16,920 bases of DNA from DUSC01 sp964371125. GTDB taxonomy: Bacteria > Pseudomonadota > Alphaproteobacteria > Rhizobiales > Rhizobiaceae. The stretch covers positions 1 through 16,920 of the forward strand of contig CAYJMY010000104.1 in the NCBI GenBank assembly GCA_964371125.1, in the 5' to 3' direction. The translations under genes were made by a program, and so were the position numbers. The stretch's first letter is position 1, and every line of letters begins with the position of its first letter. Below the pieces are notes generated by a model. That model searched no databases and had not been told where the DNA came from. It saw nothing but the letters and a program-made list of their open reading frames with translations. Below are positions 12,412 through 16,920 of the stretch, in pieces.

Positions 12412-15231
12412 TCACTGCCCCAGCCTTTCCAGCAGGATCGGCACGTGGACCTGATCCGACTTGTAGTTGCCCGTGAGCATGTACATGACGATGTTTACGC
12501 CCGAGCGCAGGGCATAGATGCGCTGCATCGGATCGGAGGGAACCGTGGGAAGAAGGGCGTCGCCGCTGGCGTCGACGGCCCAGGCGCCGGCGAAATCGTT
12601 GGCGGTGATCATGATCGGCGAGACGCCATCACCCGTGCGCACCGGGCGGTTGTCGCTGTTGGAGGCGTCAAGGGAAGCCTCGACCCACAGCGGGCTGCCG
12701 TTGAAGCGCCCGGGGAACTCGGCGAGGATGAAGAAGGATTTCGTCAGCACGTGGTCTTCGGGCACCGGCTCGAGCGGCGGCACGTTGAGGTCGGCGAGGA
12801 TGTCCCGGAGGCGCTGCGTGGCCGGGCTGGCGTCGTTGGCGCCGAAGCCTTGCGCGTACTGGTCGCGCGTGTCGAAGAGTACGGTACCGCCCTGCTGCAT
12901 GTAGGCGTCGACGCGGGCGATGGCTTCTTCGCTCGGCATCGGCGCCGCCGCGTCGATCGGCCAGTAGACGATCGGGTAGAAGGCGAGCTCGTCTTTCGCG
13001 ACGTCGACGCCGGCGGGCTCGCCGGGCTCCAGCGCCGTCTTCTCGGCGAGGAAGCGCGACAGGCCGGCAAGGCCGGCGCGGCTGATCGAATCCGTCTGCG
13101 GGTCGCCGGTGAGCACGTAGGCGAGGCGGGTGACGGAAATGGCGTCGATGGCGTCGGCGTCGGTCGGCCTGGCGTCCTCAGCGTCGGCGCGGCCCGACAT
13201 CAGCACGAGGCCGGCGGCGAGAAGGGCAGCGGCGGCAGAAGCGCCGGCCCGCGCCCGGCGCGGGCGCCTGGCGAAGACGCCGCCCATCCAGAAGACGGCG
13301 AGCGTGTCGAGCGCCAGCAGCGCCAGCGCGACGGCGATCAGCGGACCCTTGAGGTCGCGGGATTCGTCGAAGGCGTAGCGCATTTCCATCGTCGGCGCGG
13401 CGATCTGGGGTTGCTCGATCGGGCGCATCGCGGCGTCGCCGGCGAGCAGATTGTGTGCGACCACGCCATCCTCGCCGCCATACAGGCCGGGGGGATTTTC
13501 GAGCGTGACGGGCAACTGGCCCGCGCCCGGCGCCAGCGGCCGGGAATCCGGCGCGGGCGGAACGATGGCGCCGTTGGCGGCGATCATCCGGTAGGGCGGC
13601 AGCGCCGCACGGGCGCCGTCGGCGCCGGCCGCGATCGCCCCCTGGTTGCGCGAAAGCTGGACGAGGCGGCGCAGCATCTCGACGAAGCTGCCGGAGATCG
13701 GCAGGTTCGACCAGGTCGCCTCGGGCGTGACGTGGAAGAGCACCACCGTACCCTTGTCGCGGCGAGCGCCTGTGACGAGCGGCGTGCCGTCGGCGAGCGT
13801 CGCCCAGGAGAGCTCGACGATGTCGGGGGAGGGTTCGGCGAGCACCTGGCGCGACACCACGACTTCGCGCGGGGCGGCGAGATCGGCGAAGGGGCCGCCG
13901 GACGGGAAATCGGTCACCGGCTGCGGGGTCGTCCAGGAGAGCGCGCCGCCGAGCGACCGTTCGCCGAGCCTGAGGCGGACGGGCAGCAGTTCCTCGTCGT
14001 TCTCCGCGGCGGCCAGCCGCGAGCCGGCGAAGCGGACCAGCATGCCGCCGTTGCGCACCCATTCGATCAGGCGCTCGCGGGCGGCGTCGGGCATGGTGCC
14101 GACATCGGCCATGACGATCATCGCCGGCTTCTGCTCGAGGATCTGCGGTATCGCCTCGGAAAGGTCGGCGCTCGGCGATTCGACAAGGTCGGCGAAGGGC
14201 TCCAGCGCCCGGCGGATGTAGAACAGGGGCGACAGCAGCGGCTGCGCCTGGTCGGCCTCGCCCTGCGAGACCAGCCCGACGCGGCGGCGCTTGGCGCTCT
14301 CGTCGAGCACGCGTATCGCCGCGGCGTGCGGCTCGCCGTCGAGCGCGATCGAGGCGAAGTCGTTGCGCAGTTCGAAGGGCACCGCCATCAGTCCGGTCGC
14401 TTCCGATGCGCCTGGGGCGAAATCGAGCGTCGCATCGGCGATGCGCCGGCCCTTCTCGTCGAAGGCGCCGGCGATCACCGTGCGCGGCGCGGGATCGCCC
14501 GGTGCGCGGATGGCCTTCAGGACAAACCCTTCGATCTCGTTGTCGGCGGCGACGAGGCCGGCGAGGCCGATCCTGTCGGGGCCGATCCAGACGAGGTTGG
14601 CCGGCGCCGGCGTCAGCAGCGTCTTGAAGGCGGACTCGTCGCCCTCGGCGGCCAGGCCGTCGGAAAGGACGGCGATGCTGGCGCCGGGCAGGGCGGCGAG
14701 TGCGGCCGCGACGCGGGCAAAGACCGCCGGCCGGTCGACCGGCACGGGACGCGGCTCGGCGGCGCGCAGGCGGTCGAGCGCGGCGTCGGCCTCGAACGGT
14801 CCGATCTCGGCGTTGGCGGTGTCGGCGGTCAGCGCCAGCACGACGGGGCGGCCGGCTTCCCCGGCGTCGGCGATGAGGCGCTCCGCGGTGGCGAGGCGGC
14901 GCGGCCAGTCGGTCGCGCTCGACCAGCCATTGTCGAGGACGACGGCGAGGCCGTTGCCTCCGGCCGGCAGGCTCTCGCGCGGATTGAAGACCGGCGCGGC
15001 GAGCGCCAGCACGACCAGGGCGGCCATGGCGAGGCGCAGCAGGGTCAGCCACCACGGGCTCTGGTGCGGCGTCTCCTCCTTCTTCAGCACCCTGGCGAGG
15101 ATGCGCAGCGGCGGGAAGACCTCGGACTGCGGGCGCGGCGGCGTCAGCCGCAGGAGCCACCAGATCACGGGGAGGGCGAGCAGGCCCCAAAGGACCAGCG
15201 GGGCGCCGAAGGTGAGCGGAAGCCAGCTCAT
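12412..15231 (-). CDS. BatA/DUF4159 domain membrane protein
   Basis: This is a 939-aa inner-membrane protein. The N-terminus (about 1-80: FGAPLVLWGLLALPVIWWLL, then a second helix at 62-82) is the aerotolerance-regulator (BatA) N-terminal domain. A vWA-like region follows, but its metal motif is degenerate (LAVVLDNGWSS, D100-x-G-x-S). Two further helices lie at about 629-650 and 663-680. The DUF4159 domain (about 695-930) includes YPIVYWPID, GGTVLFDTRDQYAQ and SGVNIVMYMLTGNYKSDQVH, the last being a family signature. The ATG overlaps the DUF58 stop by 4 bp (ATGA), and the stop is 1 bp from the next gene. The role is probably structural or regulatory in the envelope, with MoxR as chaperone; no reaction is known. 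Confidence 0.92.
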   Translation of the reverse strand: MSWLPLTFGAPLVLWGLLALPVIWWLLRLTPPRPQSEVFPPLRILARVLKKEETPHQSPWWLTLLRLAMAALVVLALAAPVFNPRESLPAGGNGLAVVLDNGWSSATDWPRRLATAERLIADAGEAGRPVVLALTADTANAEIGPFEADAALDRLRAAEPRPVPVDRPAVFARVAAALAALPGASIAVLSDGLAAEGDESAFKTLLTPAPANLVWIGPDRIGLAGLVAADNEIEGFVLKAIRAPGDPAPRTVIAGAFDEKGRRIADATLDFAPGASEATGLMAVPFELRNDFASIALDGEPHAAAIRVLDESAKRRRVGLVSQGEADQAQPLLSPLFYIRRALEPFADLVESPSADLSEAIPQILEQKPAMIVMADVGTMPDAARERLIEWVRNGGMLVRFAGSRLAAAENDEELLPVRLRLGERSLGGALSWTTPQPVTDFPSGGPFADLAAPREVVVSRQVLAEPSPDIVELSWATLADGTPLVTGARRDKGTVVLFHVTPEATWSNLPISGSFVEMLRRLVQLSRNQGAIAAGADGARAALPPYRMIAANGAIVPPAPDSRPLAPGAGQLPVTLENPPGLYGGEDGVVAHNLLAGDAAMRPIEQPQIAAPTMEMRYAFDESRDLKGPLIAVALALLALDTLAVFWMGGVFARRPRRARAGASAAAALLAAGLVLMSGRADAEDARPTDADAIDAISVTRLAYVLTGDPQTDSISRAGLAGLSRFLAEKTALEPGEPAGVDVAKDELAFYPIVYWPIDAAAPMPSEEAIARVDAYMQQGGTVLFDTRDQYAQGFGANDASPATQRLRDILADLNVPPLEPVPEDHVLTKSFFILAEFPGRFNGSPLWVEASLDASNSDNRPVRTGDGVSPIMITANDFAGAWAVDASGDALLPTVPSDPMQRIYALRSGVNIVMYMLTGNYKSDQVHVPILLERLGQ

Positions 15232-16142
15232 CGGCGCGCTCCGGCGGGGCCGGCGTCAGCGGTCATGGCGAGATGCACGCGCACCAGCGCCTCGGACGCC
15301 AGGCGGTCGGTGTGGTTGATGGTGTAGCTCCAGCCGAGCCTCTTGCACCAGGCCGCGAGCTCGGCGCGGCGGGCGGCGTAAAGATTGCGGTAGTCGGCGG
15401 CAAACGTCTCGGCGCGGCCGGCGGTGATCTTCTCGCCGGTTTCCGGGTCGGTGAATTCGGTGCGGCCGGAATAGGGAAAGGTCTCCTCCGCCGGATCGGC
15501 GATCTCGATCAGATGGGCTCGGGCGCCGCGCCGCGAGAGAACATCCAGCCAGGCCATCGTCTCCTCGGGTGGATCGAGGAAGTCGCTGGCGATGACGATG
15601 TCGGAAAAGCGCCGTACCGCCGAAAGGTCGGGCCTGGAGGCGAGCGCCGGTGCGTGGGCGAGCCGCGAGGCGATGCGTTCGGCGCCGTTGCGCGCGGTGA
15701 AGGGGTCGGTCAGGCCCGGCCAGGCGATGCGCTCGCCGCTGCGCGACAGGAGTTCGGCAAGAGCGAGGATCAAGACCAGCGCGCGCGATTCCTTCGCCAC
15801 GGTGGCGCCGGCGGACTTGTAGAGCATCGACGGCGACGGGTCGGCCCACAGCCACACCGTGTGGGCGGCCTCCCATTCGCGGTCGCGGACGTAGATATGG
15901 TCGTCGCGGGCCGAGCGGCGCCAGTCGATCTGCGACATCTCCTCGCCCTCGACATAGGGGCGGAACTGCCAGAAATTCTCGCCGATGCCGCGCTTGCGGC
16001 GTCCGTGCCACCCGGCGATCACCGTGTTGACAATGCGGCGGGCCTCGACGAGCAGGTCGGGAACCAGCGATGCGCGCAGCCGTCCCCGCGCCAGCGCGTC
16101 GCGCGTGGCGACCGGCGCGGTGGCTTCGCCGATCCGCGCCAT
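15228..16142 (-). CDS. DUF58 domain protein
   Basis: This 304-aa soluble protein carries the DUF58 signature block at 54-81 (GENFWQFRPYVEGEEMSQ, then IDWRRSARDD) and a vWA-like strand with the metal motif D101-P-S-P-S in LWADPSPSM. Members are partners of MoxR AAA+ ATPases, probably as adaptors or substrates. The start is 31 bp after the MoxR stop, with AAGGG upstream, and its stop overlaps the DUF4159 start by 4 bp. This shows a translationally coupled operon. I see no membrane helix, so a cytoplasmic location is expected. Confidence 0.93.
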   Translation of the reverse strand: MARIGEATAPVATRDALARGRLRASLVPDLLVEARRIVNTVIAGWHGRRKRGIGENFWQFRPYVEGEEMSQIDWRRSARDDHIYVRDREWEAAHTVWLWADPSPSMLYKSAGATVAKESRALVLILALAELLSRSGERIAWPGLTDPFTARNGAERIASRLAHAPALASRPDLSAVRRFSDIVIASDFLDPPEETMAWLDVLSRRGARAHLIEIADPAEETFPYSGRTEFTDPETGEKITAGRAETFAADYRNLYAARRAELAAWCKRLGWSYTINHTDRLASEALVRVHLAMTADAGPAGARR

Positions 16143-16173
16143 CAGGGAGCCCTTCCGCGCGACTGCGCCATGT

Positions 16174-16920
16174 TCAGCCTTGTGCCTTCACCAGTCGCGC
16201 GATGACGTCGCGAACCGTCGTGCCCTCGGCGCGCGCGGCAAAGGTCAGCGCCATGCGGTGCTGGAGCACCGGCTCGGCGAGCGCGTGCACGTCGTCGACC
16301 GAGGGCGCCAGGCGGCCGTCATAGAGCGCGCGGGCGCGGGCGCACAGCGTCAGCGCCTGGCTGGCGCGCGGTCCCGGACCCCAGGCAACCTGTCTGTCCG
16401 TCTCTGCATCGCCCTGTCCGGGCCGGGCGGAACGGACGAGGGCGAGGATCGCCTCGACGACGCTTTCGGGCACCGGCATGCGCCGGATCAGATGCTGGAT
16501 CGCCTTCAGGCGTTCCGGGGACAGCACGTTCTCCGCCCTGGCGTCCTCGACGCCGGTGGTCTCGATGAGGATGCGGCGCTCCGCCTCGATCTCGGGATAG
16601 AGGATGTCGACCTGCATCAGGAAGCGGTCGAGCTGGGCTTCAGGCAGGGGATACGTGCCTTCCTGCTCGAGAGGGTTCTGGGTGGCCAGCACGTGGAAGG
16701 GCGAGGGCAGGTCGTGGCGCGCGCCGGCGACGGTGACGTGGTACTCCTGCATCGACTGGAGCAGCGCCGACTGCGTGCGCGGGCTGGCGCGGTTGATCTC
16801 GTCGGCCATCAGCAGCTGGGCGAAGATCGGCCCGGGAATGAAACGGAACGAGCGCTTGCCGTGCGCGTCCTGCTCCATCACCTCCGAGCCGAGAATGTCG
16901 GACGGCATCAGGTCGGGCGT
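16174..16920 (-). CDS. MoxR-family AAA+ ATPase (5' end beyond window)
   Basis: The visible part is the C-terminal 248 residues; the frame is open to the right edge. Walker B is LLMADEINR. The MoxR signature ASPRTQSALLQSMQE follows. Sensor 1 is LATQNPLEQEGTYPLPEAQ with the arginine-finger region LDRF. Sensor 2 is in GPGPRASQAL, within the helical lid. The Walker A loop and N-terminus lie outside the window. MoxR ATPases are chaperone-like machines that activate vWA-domain proteins by metal insertion or remodelling, and this copy heads an operon with vWA-type proteins. The promoter is not in view. Confidence 0.95.
   Translation of the reverse strand, partial: TPDLMPSDILGSEVMEQDAHGKRSFRFIPGPIFAQLLMADEINRASPRTQSALLQSMQEYHVTVAGARHDLPSPFHVLATQNPLEQEGTYPLPEAQLDRFLMQVDILYPEIEAERRILIETTGVEDARAENVLSPERLKAIQHLIRRMPVPESVVEAILALVRSARPGQGDAETDRQVAWGPGPRASQALTLCARARALYDGRLAPSVDDVHALAEPVLQHRMALTFAARAEGTTVRDVIARLVKAQG

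Noticed and set aside
11827..15327. 1166-aa open frame on the plus strand, and a 726-aa one at 10296-12476.
   Set aside because: They are antisense shadows of the DUF4159 and vWA genes, are rich in Arg/Ala/Gly/Asp without domains, and cross real operon junctions.
1..16920. tRNA, rRNA and insertion-sequence genes.
   Set aside because: No cloverleaf or rRNA segment was recognised in the spacers, and no transposase or integrase motif was seen in any frame.

Overview
The window is GC-rich (roughly two thirds G+C by eye) chromosomal DNA of an alphaproteobacterium. It is most likely from Hyphomicrobiales (Rhizobiales), close to Mesorhizobium, Aminobacter or relatives. This rests on the long-type leuA, the CCCC-TTGTGG-GGGG style intergenic palindromes, and the conserved MoxR / DUF58 / DUF4159 envelope operon. 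It is mostly core genome, with two short patches that look acquired.

Left part (1-3850, + strand). A promoter at 91-119 drives a 39-codon leader peptide (127-246) carrying Leu-Leu-Leu-Leu-Gly-Leu-Ile. Two mutually exclusive RNA stems follow, then leuA (2-isopropylmalate synthase) and a close-packed alpha/beta hydrolase. This is a candidate ribosome-dependent leucine attenuator. A 365-bp spacer holds a 40-bp inverted repeat that flanks a 10-N assembly gap. A conserved hypothetical protein with one C-terminal membrane segment follows.

Middle part (3851-9362). A patatin-like phospholipase with N-terminal membrane segments has its own AT-rich promoter and less GC-biased codons than its neighbours, and looks horizontally acquired. 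Next come a calcineurin-like phosphoesterase (-) divergent from a Nudix hydrolase (+), a hairpin-rich repeat spacer, a glutathionyl-hydroquinone reductase (-), and a divergent GNAT acetyltransferase (+).

Right part (9363-16920, - strand). A four-gene operon runs in from the right edge: MoxR AAA+ ATPase (5' end outside the window), DUF58 protein, BatA/DUF4159 membrane protein, and a 688-aa vWA membrane protein. Stops and starts overlap or nearly touch between the last three. The order matches the Rhizobium leguminosarum operon RL3499-RL3502, described as needed for envelope integrity and cell shape. The 3' end of the last gene is duplicated 892 bp away. Between the two copies lie a TerB-like gene and an unlisted 57-aa gene, with an AT-rich dyad upstream. 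This looks like a mini-island inserted at the end of the operon.

The strongest candidates for follow-up are the leucine leader/attenuator, the repeat-bounded TerB plus 57-aa cassette, and the solitary membrane patatin.
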